Shown here: one piece after another, positions 19,988 through 28,527 of the stretch
Position numbering within the stretch: position 1 is the stretch's first letter
How the letters are laid out: every line of letters begins with the position of its first letter
Assembly: GCF_963853665.1 (NCBI RefSeq)
Contig: NZ_OY970459.1
Location: 310,001 to 374,000, forward strand
Direction: 5' to 3'
Source: Mycobacterium decipiens
GTDB taxonomy: Bacteria > Actinomycetota > Actinomycetes > Mycobacteriales > Mycobacteriaceae
Length of the DNA: 64,000 nucleotides
Notes under the pieces: generated by a model
Told to the model about the DNA's origin: nothing
Databases searched by the model: none
Seen by the model: only the letters and a program-made list of their open reading frames with translations
Position numbers and translations under genes: made by a program

Positions 19988-21031
19988 ATGCCGCGCTGGA
20001 TAAGGGGCTGGACGCCGGGCTGGAGGAAGGGAAGCCTGTTTGCCGCTCTGAACGCAGCTGGAGTGGTCGCGGTGCTGATGTGGGGCGCTGGCCCCGCCGT
20101 GGCGGACCCGGGTGCGGCTCCCGGCGACCCCGGGGGCGTTGTGGCACCCGCCGGCCCGCCGGCACCGCCGCCGCCACCCGACCCGTTGGCGCCACCGCCG
20201 CCACCCGACCCGTGGGCACCACCCCCGTTCGTACCGTTCGTACCGGTCGTACCCGACCCGCTGGCGGTGGCGGTGGCGGCGGGCCCCGTTGCCGGACAGG
20301 ATCCGACACCGTTTTTTGGCCCGCCGCCCTTCCGGCCGCCTACGTTCAATCCGGTCGACGGCGCGATGGTCGGTGTGGCCAAGCCGATCATCATCAACTT
20401 CCAGGTGCCCATCGCCGACCGGGGGATGGCCGAGAACGCCATCCACATTTCGTCGATCCCACCCGTGCCGGGCAAGTTCTACTGGATGAGCCCGACCCAG
20501 GTACGCTGGCGCCCGTTTGAGTTCTGGCCCGCCAACACGGTGGTGAACATCGATGCGGCCGGCGCCACGTCGAGCTTCCGGACCGGTGATTCGCTGGTGG
20601 CGACCGCCGACGACGCCACGCATCAGATGACGATCACCCGCAACGGGGTCGTGGAGAAGACCTTCCCGATGTCGATGGGGATGGCGGCCGGCGGCCACCA
20701 GACGCCGAATGGCACGTACTACGTTCTGGAGAAGTTCCCCACCGTGGTGATGGACTCCTCGACGTATGGGGTCCCGGTCAACTCGGCTCAGGGCTACAAG
20801 GTGACCGTCTCCGACGCCGTCCGGATCGACAACAGCGGCAACTTCGTGCACAGCGCGCCCTGGTCGGTGGCCGATCAGGGCAGGCGCAACGTCAGCCACG
20901 GCTGCATCAACCTCGGCCCGGCCAACGCGAAGTGGTTCTACGACAACTTCGGCAGCGGCGACCCCCTCGTCGTGAAGAACTCCGTCGGGACCTACAACAA
21001 GAACGACGGCGCCCAGGACTGGCAGATCTAG
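19988..21031 (+). CDS. L,D-transpeptidase with YkuD domain (Rv0192 type)
   Basis: 347 residues. A basic N-terminus and signal/anchor helix (about 16-39, ending AVADP) is followed by a Pro-rich linker with [20 protein letters not shown] (about 59-79), a bacterial Ig-like domain (about 118-200) and the YkuD catalytic domain, whose active site is His288, then SHGCINL with His304 and nucleophile Cys306. It forms 3-3 cross-links in peptidoglycan outside the membrane and should be carbapenem-sensitive. GGAGGG ribosome site nine bases before the ATG. Confidence 0.94.
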   Translation: MPRWIRGWTPGWRKGSLFAALNAAGVVAVLMWGAGPAVADPGAAPGDPGGVVAPAGPPAPPPPPDPLAPPPPPDPWAPPPFVPFVPVVPDPLAVAVAAGPVAGQDPTPFFGPPPFRPPTFNPVDGAMVGVAKPIIINFQVPIADRGMAENAIHISSIPPVPGKFYWMSPTQVRWRPFEFWPANTVVNIDAAGATSSFRTGDSLVATADDATHQMTITRNGVVEKTFPMSMGMAAGGHQTPNGTYYVLEKFPTVVMDSSTYGVPVNSAQGYKVTVSDAVRIDNSGNFVHSAPWSVADQGRRNVSHGCINLGPANAKWFYDNFGSGDPLVVKNSVGTYNKNDGAQDWQI

Positions 21032-21047
21032 CGGCCTGCAGGCTGCG

Positions 21048-22901
21048 TCACTGCAAGGACGTCAGGGACAGCATGAGGTAGTGCCGCAGCAGCCGACGTG
21101 CGCAGTCGTGCACCACCGCGTTGCGCCGGCCGTCGAGGCTGTAGGCGGAGTCGACCGCCCAGAATGCGAACAGGCTGGTCGACAGGTAGGCGGGCATGTC
21201 CTCGCAGCGCAGCAACGCCTCGGCGACATCCTCGAGCAGGTGTTTCACCGACCGCGCGGCGGTGGCGTGGCTCATGCCGAGCAAGTCGTTGTGCCAGTCG
21301 ACGGGCGGGGTCTGGTTTCCGTCCAGCGGCAGTGTCTCAAGCACCTGCGAGATCAGTGTGTGGATCTGTTGTGGGCCCAGGCAGTCGGCGGGGCGATGCT
21401 GGTCCATGTGGGCACGCCAGCCCAGTAGCCGCTCATACAGCCGATCCGCCGACATCTCACGAATCAGGTTGCGCGCCCACTTCCGTGGCTCCTCGCGGTT
21501 GTCCTGGTAGAGGATCAGATCCAGCGGGCCGTGCTTGTCGAACCGCATCAGTCGCCAGATCAGATCGAAGAACTCCTCCGGCGACAACACCTCGCCGTAG
21601 GGAATTGGCTGTTCGCGGTTGCGGATTTCGGCCACCTCGGGGGCCTCGGTGGCCGCCGAAATCCATTCCTCGAACCGCGTGCCGTCGATCTGCTTTGCTT
21701 GCAGGGGCAGCGGTACCCGACGCTGCGGGGATTCTTCCCACTTGACGAGTAGTTCGGCGATCTCGTCGGCCGCAGCGCACAGGCTGGCAATGAATCGTCG
21801 TTGGTAGGACTCATCGGGAGCACCGCTGGTCAGCAGCTCGCTCAGCGAGGCATCCGAGGTGTCCGTGATGTCGCTGACCAGCCGCCCCGGGTTGTCGGCG
21901 ACGCGGTGGAAGGCCAGAATGACGCAGCTGCGCGCCTTTCCGAAGGCCGTCCGGAAGCGGTGATGCACCAGGGAGCCGGCGGCGAACACCGTGCTCAGCG
22001 GCCGCTCGGAATCGGTGACCTCGATCACGGTTGGTTTGTCCTGGCCGCCGAGCCGCAGCTGCGCGTCGAACACCTTCCGGATGCTGTCGGTGGTGGTGAA
22101 GATCGACGCATTTTCGCTCGACCACGGCACCCCGGCCTCGTTGACGAAACAGGTGCGGGCGAGCTTGTGTGTGCCCGGCAGAAAGGTGAAATTCTGTCCC
22201 GCCGGCCCCTGCGCAGTTCCGCGACGCCAGGTGACGAGGATCTTGTATTCGTCATTGAACGGGGTGTTGTCGATGTGCAGCATGTTGTCCTGGGCCAGGA
22301 CCGATAGCGGTTCGGCGTCTTTGGCGCGTGCGTCGACCATTCTGATCGGCCCACCCACCGCGTAGGAGATCAACGTGATCATCAAGGGGTGTAACAGCGG
22401 GCGGTTGACCTCCGGATCGGTCAGCAGTCCGACGCTTCGCCGTAGGTCAACGAAGCGGTGGATGAAACTACCGCTGCCCTCCCGGGCCATGATTTCGTCG
22501 TAGCGTGCCACCAATTTCAGAAAGTCGGCCGACTCGACAATGTCGGCGAGAACGACCGCGCCCTGCTCGGCCATCTGATCGATGAGGTTTCGTAGGGCCG
22601 TCGTGGTGATGGCGGCGATTTGTGAACCGCGGGCCGCCAGGGCGTTGGTCAGCTCCTGCAGGAGTGTCCTCCGGTAGGACTCCTTGTCGTCCAGGTCGCG
22701 GAATCGTTTGTATGCCCAGGCGGCGGGCAGTTCGTCCGCTGCCACCAGTTCGGGACCGATGGGTGGTGCGAAATCCAGCGGCAGGATGTCATCGGCGGTG
22801 AACCTGGTCAGTTGGATTCCGTCGGAAATATCCGGTGGGGACTGAGTAGTAGCAGCCCGACCGGGTGAGCTTATGTTCCGGGAAATGTGAATCTCCTCCA
22901 C
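21048..22901 (-). CDS. Conserved protein of unknown function (Rv0193c type), possible Fe/2-oxoglutarate dioxygenase-like core
   Basis: 617 residues, GTG start, no signal peptide or membrane helix. I do not recognise a named family. A central block shows HID (in MLHIDNTPF), FLPGTHKLA and, about 75 residues later, HHRFRTAFGKAR, an order that resembles the HxD...PGSH...H...R pattern of phytanoyl-CoA-type dioxygenases. The flanking 200-residue regions are helical and unassigned. The gene converges on the L,D-transpeptidase and is divergent from the ABC exporter, sharing the repeat-rich 300-base spacer. The H37Rv orthologue is 615 residues and also unassigned. Confidence 0.75.
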   Translation of the reverse strand: MEEIHISRNISSPGRAATTQSPPDISDGIQLTRFTADDILPLDFAPPIGPELVAADELPAAWAYKRFRDLDDKESYRRTLLQELTNALAARGSQIAAITTTALRNLIDQMAEQGAVVLADIVESADFLKLVARYDEIMAREGSGSFIHRFVDLRRSVGLLTDPEVNRPLLHPLMITLISYAVGGPIRMVDARAKDAEPLSVLAQDNMLHIDNTPFNDEYKILVTWRRGTAQGPAGQNFTFLPGTHKLARTCFVNEAGVPWSSENASIFTTTDSIRKVFDAQLRLGGQDKPTVIEVTDSERPLSTVFAAGSLVHHRFRTAFGKARSCVILAFHRVADNPGRLVSDITDTSDASLSELLTSGAPDESYQRRFIASLCAAADEIAELLVKWEESPQRRVPLPLQAKQIDGTRFEEWISAATEAPEVAEIRNREQPIPYGEVLSPEEFFDLIWRLMRFDKHGPLDLILYQDNREEPRKWARNLIREMSADRLYERLLGWRAHMDQHRPADCLGPQQIHTLISQVLETLPLDGNQTPPVDWHNDLLGMSHATAARSVKHLLEDVAEALLRCEDMPAYLSTSLFAFWAVDSAYSLDGRRNAVVHDCARRLLRHYLMLSLTSLQ

Positions 22902-23013
22902 GCTTTATGTGTATTACTTGAGAACTCGATTCCCTTAACCCGTCGAGCTTGATAAGAGAACCTACATCCGGAATGGGCGATATCGCTAGGAATGTTTGTT
23001 CCGGGCATTGCCC

Positions 23014-23038
23014 AAAGGGGAAGAGCCGATTTCCCTTT
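23014..23038 (+). promoter_or_regulatory. Leader hairpin A
   Basis: AAAGGGGAA pairs with TTTCCCTTT (nine pairs, one G-U) around a 7-base loop. It occupies the same place in repeat unit A as hairpin B does in unit B. Confidence 0.5.
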
Positions 23039-23088
23039 CGTCTATTGATTCGCGGCAACGCGCCGTATGATCCGCGCAGTGAACGAGA

Positions 23089-23166
23089 ATGGATACCGCG
23101 CCCGAGTTGGTGCGATTGTTCCGGGTTCTGCCTGAAAGGGAAGGCGTGATTCCCTTTAGTTTTTGA
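23089..23166 (+). CDS. Possible 25-residue leader peptide upstream of the ABC exporter
   Basis: An ATG at the position in repeat unit A that corresponds to the exporter start in unit B opens a 25-codon frame ending TGA at 23166. The frame runs through hairpin B, so translation would open that hairpin. The peptide (MDTAPELVRLF, then PEREGVIPFSF at its end) has no recognisable domain. The ribosome site (GAACGAGA) is weak and overlaps the start. Coding status is a guess from position. Confidence 0.25.
   Translation: MDTAPELVRLFRVLPEREGVIPFSF
23135..23157 (+). promoter_or_regulatory. Leader hairpin B with T-run, possible attenuator
   Basis: AAAGGGAA and TTCCCTTT form a perfect 8-base stem with a 7-base loop, followed by AGTTTTTG. 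Mycobacteria rarely use U-tailed terminators, so this one, 60 bases before the exporter start, stands out. The paired bases differ from hairpin A in a way that keeps the stem. Confidence 0.5.
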
Positions 23167-23219
23167 TGCCACCGGCATATACCGGGTGATCCGCACGGAA
23201 ACGAGAAAGGATGCGGTGG

Positions 23220-26200
23220 ATGCGGACGAGTTGGTGGTGGCGGTTGTCCGGATATGTCCTACGACATCGGGGTGATCTGCTGCTGGGATTCACCGCGGCG
23301 CTGGCCGGCACCGTCATCGCCGTCATGGTTCCGCTGGTATCCAAACGTGTCGTGGACGACGCGATCGCGGCGGACCATCGACCTCTGGCGCCGTGGGCGA
23401 TGATCCTGGTGACCGCCGCCGGGGCGATCTACTTGCTGACCTTCGTACGCCGCTATTACGGCGGTCGGATCGCCCACCTGGTACAGCACGACCTGCGCAT
23501 GGACGCTTTTCGGGCGCTGATGCGATGGGACGGCCGACAGCAGGACCGCTGGAGCAGCGGCCAGCTCATCGCCCGCACCACCAATGACCTGCAACTGGTG
23601 CAGGGTCTGCTGTTTGACCTGCCCAACGTGCTCAGGCATGTGCTGACGCTGCTGCTCTGTGTCGTGGTGATGACCTGGTTGTCGCCGCCGCTTGCTCTGC
23701 TTGCGGTGCTGCTGGTGCCCATCATCGGCCTAATCGCTCACCACAGCCGCCGGCTGCTGGCGGTAGCCACCGACTGTGCCCAGGAACGCAAAGCCGCGGT
23801 CACCGGAGTCGTCGATGCGGCAGTCTCCGGAATCCAGGTCGTCAAGGCTTTCGGGCAGGAGGAGCAGGAGACGGGCAAGCTCGTGACGGCCGGCCACGCG
23901 CTGTACGCGGCGCAGCTGCGGGTGGCCAGGCTCAACGCCCACTTCGGTCCGCTGCTACAGAGTCTGCCCGCGTTGGGCCAGATGGCGGTCTTCGCGCTAG
24001 GCGGATGGATGGCGGCCCAGGGCACCATCACGGTGGGCACCTTTGTTGCCTTCTGGGCGTGTCTGTCACTGCTGGCGCGGCCGGCCAGCGATCTGGCGGG
24101 GATGCTAACCGTTGCGCAGCAGGCGCGAGCCGGGGCGGTGCGGGTATTCGAACTTATCGACAGCCGGCCGACGCTGGCCGACGGCACCACGCCCCTGTCG
24201 TCGGAGGCTCCCGCCTCGCTGGAGTTCGAGCAGGTGTCCTTTGGATATGTGGCTGACCGCCCGGTGCTGCGCGACATTCGGCTGTCAGTCCGGGCCGGGG
24301 AGACCCTCGCCGTGGTCGGCGCGCCGGGTAGCGGCAAATCTACGTTGGCGTCGCTGGCGACGCGTTGCTACGACGTCACCGACGGCGCGGTGCGGATCGG
24401 TGGCCAGGACGTGCGCGAGCTGACACTCGACTCGCTGCGGTCGGCCATCGGCCTGGTGCCCGAGGAGGCCGTCCTGTTCTCGGGCACGATAGGTGCCAAC
24501 ATCGCCTACGGTCGGCCGGATGCGACACCGGAACAGATCGCCGCGGCCGCCCGCGCCGCGCACGTCGAGGAGTTCGTCAACTCTTTGCCGGATGGCTATG
24601 AGACGGCGGTTGGTGCGCGCGGATTGACGCTGTCCGGTGGGCAACGCCAACGCATCGCCCTGGCCCGTGTGTTACTCGACCGGCCGCCGATGTTGATCAT
24701 GGACGACCCGACCTCTGCCGTGGATGCCGTCATCGAATCCGGAATTCAGGAGGTGCTGCGGGAGGTGATCGCGGATCGCACCGCGATCATCCTCACCCGC
24801 CGCCGATCCCTGCTCACACTGGCCGACCGGGTCGCGGTGCTGGATGCCGGGCGACTGCTCGATATCGGCACCCCCGACGAACTGTTGCAGCGCTGTCCTC
24901 GCTATCGGGAAATGCTTGCGCCCGCACCGGATCTCACCGCTGAGCTCGTTGTTGCGGACTGCGCGCCGGTATCAATCCCGGCAATCCGACCGGCGGCCGG
25001 GCCGGTCGGAAAGGTCGCACACGACACGAACGTCCACACCGCGCAGCCTCGCGAGCACCCGCTCGGCCCCGACCTGTTGCGCCGCCTGCTGCGCGACTTC
25101 CGCGGTCCGCTTGTGTTGAGCCTGCTGCTGGTGGCCGTGGAGACCTTCGCGGGTTTGCTGCCGCCCCTGCTCATCCGGCACGGTATCGACGTCGGGATTC
25201 GCCGGCAATTGCTCTCAGCGCTTTGGTGGGCAGCGCTGGCGGGCACCGGCACCGTGGTGGTCAGGTTGGTCGCGCAGTGGGGGAGTGCCATGGTCGCCGG
25301 ATGCACCGGTGAGAAGGTGCAGTTTCGCTTGCGATCTCTTGTCTTCGCCCATACTCAGCGCCTTGGCCTGGATGCATTTGAAGACGACGGCGACGCCCAG
25401 ATCGTTACCGCGGTCACCGCCGATGTCGAGGCCATCGTGGCGTTCTTGCGTACGGGTCTGGTCGTTGCCGTAATCAGTGTGGTGACGCTGGTGGGCATTT
25501 TGGTGGTGTTACTGGCCAGCCACGCCCGGCTGGTGCTGCTCGTCTTCACCACCGTGCCGTTGCTTGCCCTTGCTACCTGGCAATTCCGGCGAGCGTCGAA
25601 CTGGGTCTACCGGCAGGCGCGGCACCGGCTGGGGACGGTGACCGCCACGTTGCGTGAGTACGCGGCGGGGTTGCGGATAGCGCAGTCATTCCGCGCCGAA
25701 TACCGGGGAGTGCAAAGCTATTTCGCGCACAGCGACGACTATCGCCGAATCTGGGTGCGCGGGCAGTGGCTACTGGCCCTGTACTTCCCGTTCGTGGCCC
25801 TGCTGTGCAGCCTGGCCACGACGCTGGTTCTGCTCGACGGCGGACGCGAGGTGCAGGCGGGCGTGATCTCGGTCGGTGCGCTGGTCACCTACCTGCTCTA
25901 TATCGAGTTGCTGTTCACGCCGATAGACAAACTGTCGCAAATGTTCGACGAGTATCAGCGTGCGGCGGTGGCGGCCGGACGGATCCGGTCGTTGCTGAGC
26001 ACACCCACGGCGTCGTCGCCGCTGGCCCGGCCGGTGGGAAGGCTGCATGGTGAGGTGGTTTTCGAGGCCGTCCACTTCTCCTACCGGACGCGGGAAGTGC
26101 CGGCATTGGCCGGTATCGACCTGCGAATTCCGGCCGGGCAAACGGTGGTCTTCGTCGGCTCAACCGGGTCCGGGAAATCCACCCTGATCAAGCTGGTGGC

Positions 26201-26816
26201 GCGGTTCTACGATCCGACCTACGGGACGGTCCGGGTCGACGGATGCGACGTGCGGGAATTGGACGTCGACGGCTATCGCAACCGGCTCGGCATCGTGACG
26301 CAGGAACCGTATCTGTTCGCTGGGACGGTCCGCGATGCCATCGCATACGGACGGCCCGACGCCACCGATGCGCAAGTCGAACGTGCCGCGCGAGAGGTCG
26401 GCGCCCACCCGATGATCACGGCACTGGACGGCGGTTACGCGCACCGGGTCAGCGCGGGTGGGCGCAACCTATCCGCCGGCCAGCTGCAGTTGCTCGCGTT
26501 GGCCAGGGCGTGTCTGGTCGACCCCGACATCTTGCTACTGGACGAGGCCACCGTCGCCTTGGATCCCGCTACCGAGGCTTTGGTGCACCGGGCGACCCTC
26601 TCATTGGCGGCCCGCCGGACGACTTTGATCGTGGCCCACGAACTAACCACCGCCGCGCATGCCGACCGCATTGTCGTGCTCGAACACGGGAGCGTCGTCG
26701 AGGACGGCACCCACACCGAACTTCTCGCTGCCGGGCGGCACTATGCCCGGCTGTGGGAGGCCCACACGCGAGTGTCGCGGCCTGAAATCAAACTGCGCCA
26801 ATGTATTGACGCATAG
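23220..26816 (+). CDS. Fused ABC multidrug exporter, TMD-NBD-TMD-NBD (Rv0194 type)
   Basis: 1198 residues. Two complete exporter halves: six helices plus ATPase (Walker A GAPGSGKST, signature LSGGQ, Walker B LIMDDPTSAVD), a linker, then six helices plus ATPase (GSTGSGKST, LSAGQ, LLLDEATVALD). In the first ATPase the Walker B Glu is Asp and the switch His is Arg (ILTRRRSL); the second has both (LLDEA, IVAHEL). The two ATP sites are therefore unequal, as in asymmetric exporters. The M. tuberculosis protein exports several drugs when overexpressed. ATG 23220 is preferred to ATG 23211, because AAAGG abuts the latter but is nine bases from the former. Confidence 0.93.
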   Translation: MRTSWWWRLSGYVLRHRGDLLLGFTAALAGTVIAVMVPLVSKRVVDDAIAADHRPLAPWAMILVTAAGAIYLLTFVRRYYGGRIAHLVQHDLRMDAFRALMRWDGRQQDRWSSGQLIARTTNDLQLVQGLLFDLPNVLRHVLTLLLCVVVMTWLSPPLALLAVLLVPIIGLIAHHSRRLLAVATDCAQERKAAVTGVVDAAVSGIQVVKAFGQEEQETGKLVTAGHALYAAQLRVARLNAHFGPLLQSLPALGQMAVFALGGWMAAQGTITVGTFVAFWACLSLLARPASDLAGMLTVAQQARAGAVRVFELIDSRPTLADGTTPLSSEAPASLEFEQVSFGYVADRPVLRDIRLSVRAGETLAVVGAPGSGKSTLASLATRCYDVTDGAVRIGGQDVRELTLDSLRSAIGLVPEEAVLFSGTIGANIAYGRPDATPEQIAAAARAAHVEEFVNSLPDGYETAVGARGLTLSGGQRQRIALARVLLDRPPMLIMDDPTSAVDAVIESGIQEVLREVIADRTAIILTRRRSLLTLADRVAVLDAGRLLDIGTPDELLQRCPRYREMLAPAPDLTAELVVADCAPVSIPAIRPAAGPVGKVAHDTNVHTAQPREHPLGPDLLRRLLRDFRGPLVLSLLLVAVETFAGLLPPLLIRHGIDVGIRRQLLSALWWAALAGTGTVVVRLVAQWGSAMVAGCTGEKVQFRLRSLVFAHTQRLGLDAFEDDGDAQIVTAVTADVEAIVAFLRTGLVVAVISVVTLVGILVVLLASHARLVLLVFTTVPLLALATWQFRRASNWVYRQARHRLGTVTATLREYAAGLRIAQSFRAEYRGVQSYFAHSDDYRRIWVRGQWLLALYFPFVALLCSLATTLVLLDGGREVQAGVISVGALVTYLLYIELLFTPIDKLSQMFDEYQRAAVAAGRIRSLLSTPTASSPLARPVGRLHGEVVFEAVHFSYRTREVPALAGIDLRIPAGQTVVFVGSTGSGKSTLIKLVARFYDPTYGTVRVDGCDVRELDVDGYRNRLGIVTQEPYLFAGTVRDAIAYGRPDATDAQVERAAREVGAHPMITALDGGYAHRVSAGGRNLSAGQLQLLALARACLVDPDILLLDEATVALDPATEALVHRATLSLAARRTTLIVAHELTTAAHADRIVVLEHGSVVEDGTHTELLAAGRHYARLWEAHTRVSRPEIKLRQCIDA

Positions 26817-27071
26817 GCGGCATCGCAGTCCGCGGGGTAGATGTCAAACCCATCCGGCGCTGGATCCTCGCGCTTTGCGGTTGATCCCACCGACCGCAAC
26901 CCGATACCCTGAAAACTATACCCACCAGCAACTAACTCCCTTTCGCCGTGGAGAAGTTCTCTGGGTCCGGTCGGTGCGGCCCGGATCGGGCCGGATATCC
27001 CAATGAGCCGTAGAACCCAAGGCACCACCTGAACAGTTCGCGCGGCCACGCACGCCTTCAGGAGGCAAACG

Positions 27072-27839
27072 TTGTCGAGCGAGTGCATCGGGCTGGGGGT
27101 GCCCACCAGGAACGCCACGGTGCAGACCGAGTTTGCGCAGGTGGTGCAGCGTAGCGAGGCGATTTCCCGCGAGGAATTCACCTTCTCTGGGGACCGGACG
27201 CGAACGGCACCGAGGAATGTCACCTCGGTCGCCGTAGTGGCGAGCGACCCGTTGACCCGTGAGGGCGCGTTGGCCCGACTCTCGTCCTGCCGGGAGCTAG
27301 ACGTGCGCGCTTGGGAAGCCGGCTGCCAGGCCTCGGTTCTGCTCGTGTTGGCCACCACCATCACCGCACCGCTGCTGGCCCACATCGAGGACGTTTCGAA
27401 AGACGTCCCCGGCAACCCACCCAAACTGGTCGTCGTCGCCGACGAATTCTCCCCCGAGCAGGTCTTCCGGTTGATCGATCTGGAGCTGACCGGGCTGCTG
27501 TATCGCACCCGCAGCACATTCGAATGCATCGTGGAGACGATCGTCATGTCCGCGGAAGGGCGCCTGCGACTGCCCGAACGCGTCCAGCGTTACCTGGTCG
27601 GGCGGGTCAAGTCGATCGAGGCGTCCGATTCCGACGCTGCGGGCCGCGCCTGCCTCGCCGAGCGCGAGGTGGAGGTGCTGCGGCTGCTATCGGACGGCCT
27701 GAGCACACGCGAAGTGGCGATGAAACTGAGCTACTCCGAGCGCACGATCAAACACATCATTCACGACGTCGTGACGCGACTGAACCTCCGCAACCGCACG
27801 CATGCCGTCGCGCATGCCCTTCGCGCTGGCATCATCTAG
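27072..27839 (+). CDS. LuxR-type transcription factor, native copy (Rv0195 position)
   Basis: 255 residues from a TTG with an excellent AGGAGG site six bases upstream. The first 38 residues are absent from the accessory copy at 13912-14577; from FSG onward the two proteins differ at only 14 of 218 positions. The GerE-type helix-turn-helix is at the C-terminus (SERTIKHIIHDVVTRLNLRN). The upstream gap (26817-27071, 255 bases) contains no other gene that I can support. Position between the ABC exporter and a TetR gene matches Rv0195, so this is the parental copy. Target genes unknown. Confidence 0.9.
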   Translation: MSSECIGLGVPTRNATVQTEFAQVVQRSEAISREEFTFSGDRTRTAPRNVTSVAVVASDPLTREGALARLSSCRELDVRAWEAGCQASVLLVLATTITAPLLAHIEDVSKDVPGNPPKLVVVADEFSPEQVFRLIDLELTGLLYRTRSTFECIVETIVMSAEGRLRLPERVQRYLVGRVKSIEASDSDAAGRACLAEREVEVLRLLSDGLSTREVAMKLSYSERTIKHIIHDVVTRLNLRNRTHAVAHALRAGII

Positions 27840-27896
27840 TCGGCCAGTCCCCGGCGATCTTGGCGAACTTGCATTCGCTTACCCGCGCGGCATGAT

Positions 27897-27916
27897 TATG
27901 TATAGCATCATATATA
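27897..27916. promoter_or_regulatory. Candidate TetR operator/promoter
   Basis: An AT-rich dyad TATGTAT-N6-ATATATA (one mismatch between arms) ends 23 bases before the TetR start, in otherwise GC-rich DNA. It also offers -10-like sequences. Autoregulation by the adjacent TetR protein is inferred from position. Confidence 0.45.
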
Positions 27917-27939
27917 TGGCATTGGGTTGAGGAGCGGCG

Positions 27940-28527
27940 ATGCGAAGTCCACGCGAACGGATGGTGGTGTCGGCCGCGCTGTTGATCAGGGAGCGTGGCG
28001 CCCACGCCACCGCCATCTCGGACGTTCTGCAGCACAGCGGCGCACCGCGCGGGTCGGCCTATCACTACTTCCCGGGCGGTCGCACGCAGCTGCTGTGCGA
28101 GGCGGTCGACTACGCCGGCGAGCATGTCGCTGCCATCATCACCGAGGCCGAGGGGGGCCTCGAACTGCTCGACACGTTGCTCGACAAGTACCGCCAGCAG
28201 CTGCTCAGCACCGACTTTCGCGCCGGCTGCCCGATCGCCGCGGTGTCCGTCGAGGCGGGCGAGGCGACCGACCGTGACCGGATGGCCCCGGTGGTGGAAC
28301 GTGCGGCAGCGGCGTTTGACCGCTGGTCGGACCTGATCGCGCAGCGCTTCATCGCCGACGGCATACCGGCGGAGGGCGCCCACGAACTGGCCGTGTTGGC
28401 GACGTCGGCCTTCGAGGGGGCAATCCTGCTGGCCCGGGTGCGGCGCGACTCGACGCCGCTTGATCTGGTTCACCGCCAGCTGCGCGGCCTGCTGCTGGCC
28501 GAACTCGCCGAAAGGAATCCGCGATGA
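27940..28527 (+). CDS. TetR-family regulator (Rv0196 type)
   Basis: 195 residues. The N-terminal helix-turn-helix runs from MVVSAALLIRERGAHATAI to GAPRGSAYHYFPGGRTQLL. The C-terminal ligand domain includes AGCPIAAVSVE, typical of the TetR_C_16-like group. GAGGAG ribosome site. The stop overlaps the ATG of the molybdopterin oxidoreductase by 4 bases, so it very likely controls that enzyme and itself through the dyad upstream. Confidence 0.92.
   Translation: MRSPRERMVVSAALLIRERGAHATAISDVLQHSGAPRGSAYHYFPGGRTQLLCEAVDYAGEHVAAIITEAEGGLELLDTLLDKYRQQLLSTDFRAGCPIAAVSVEAGEATDRDRMAPVVERAAAAFDRWSDLIAQRFIADGIPAEGAHELAVLATSAFEGAILLARVRRDSTPLDLVHRQLRGLLLAELAERNPR

Larger units (their letters stand above)
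22996..23243 (+). repeat. Two-unit imperfect tandem repeat (about 120 bases) in the Rv0193c-Rv0194 spacer
   Basis: Unit A (22996-23115) and unit B (23116-23243) both open with TTGTTCCGGG, then carry an AAAGGG...CCCTTT hairpin, a TGATCCGC block, an ACGAGAA block and an ATG followed within about 30 bases by GAGTTGGTG. A third copy of the opening (TTGTCCGG) falls at 23244 inside the exporter gene. The duplication therefore spans a leader plus a start-codon region. It fills nearly the whole 300-base gap between the two divergent genes. Confidence 0.8.

Noticed and set aside
18588..20003. 471-codon frame in the +1 register of the MFS exporter
   Set aside because: Arg/Gly/His-rich translation without helices, whereas the other frame gives a 12-helix transporter.
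20150..20230. CCGCCGCCACCCGACCCG-type repeats considered as a CRISPR or satellite
   Set aside because: They encode the Pro-rich linker of the L,D-transpeptidase; no spacers or regular unit.
21032..21047. GGCCTGCAGGCTGC considered as a terminator between convergent genes
   Set aside because: The self-complementary core leaves no loop of workable size, so no stable hairpin is expected.
22789..23196. 135-codon minus-strand frame across the tandem repeat
   Set aside because: Its repeated FPF...PEQ peptide only mirrors the DNA repeat, and it overlaps the Rv0193c-type start in another frame.
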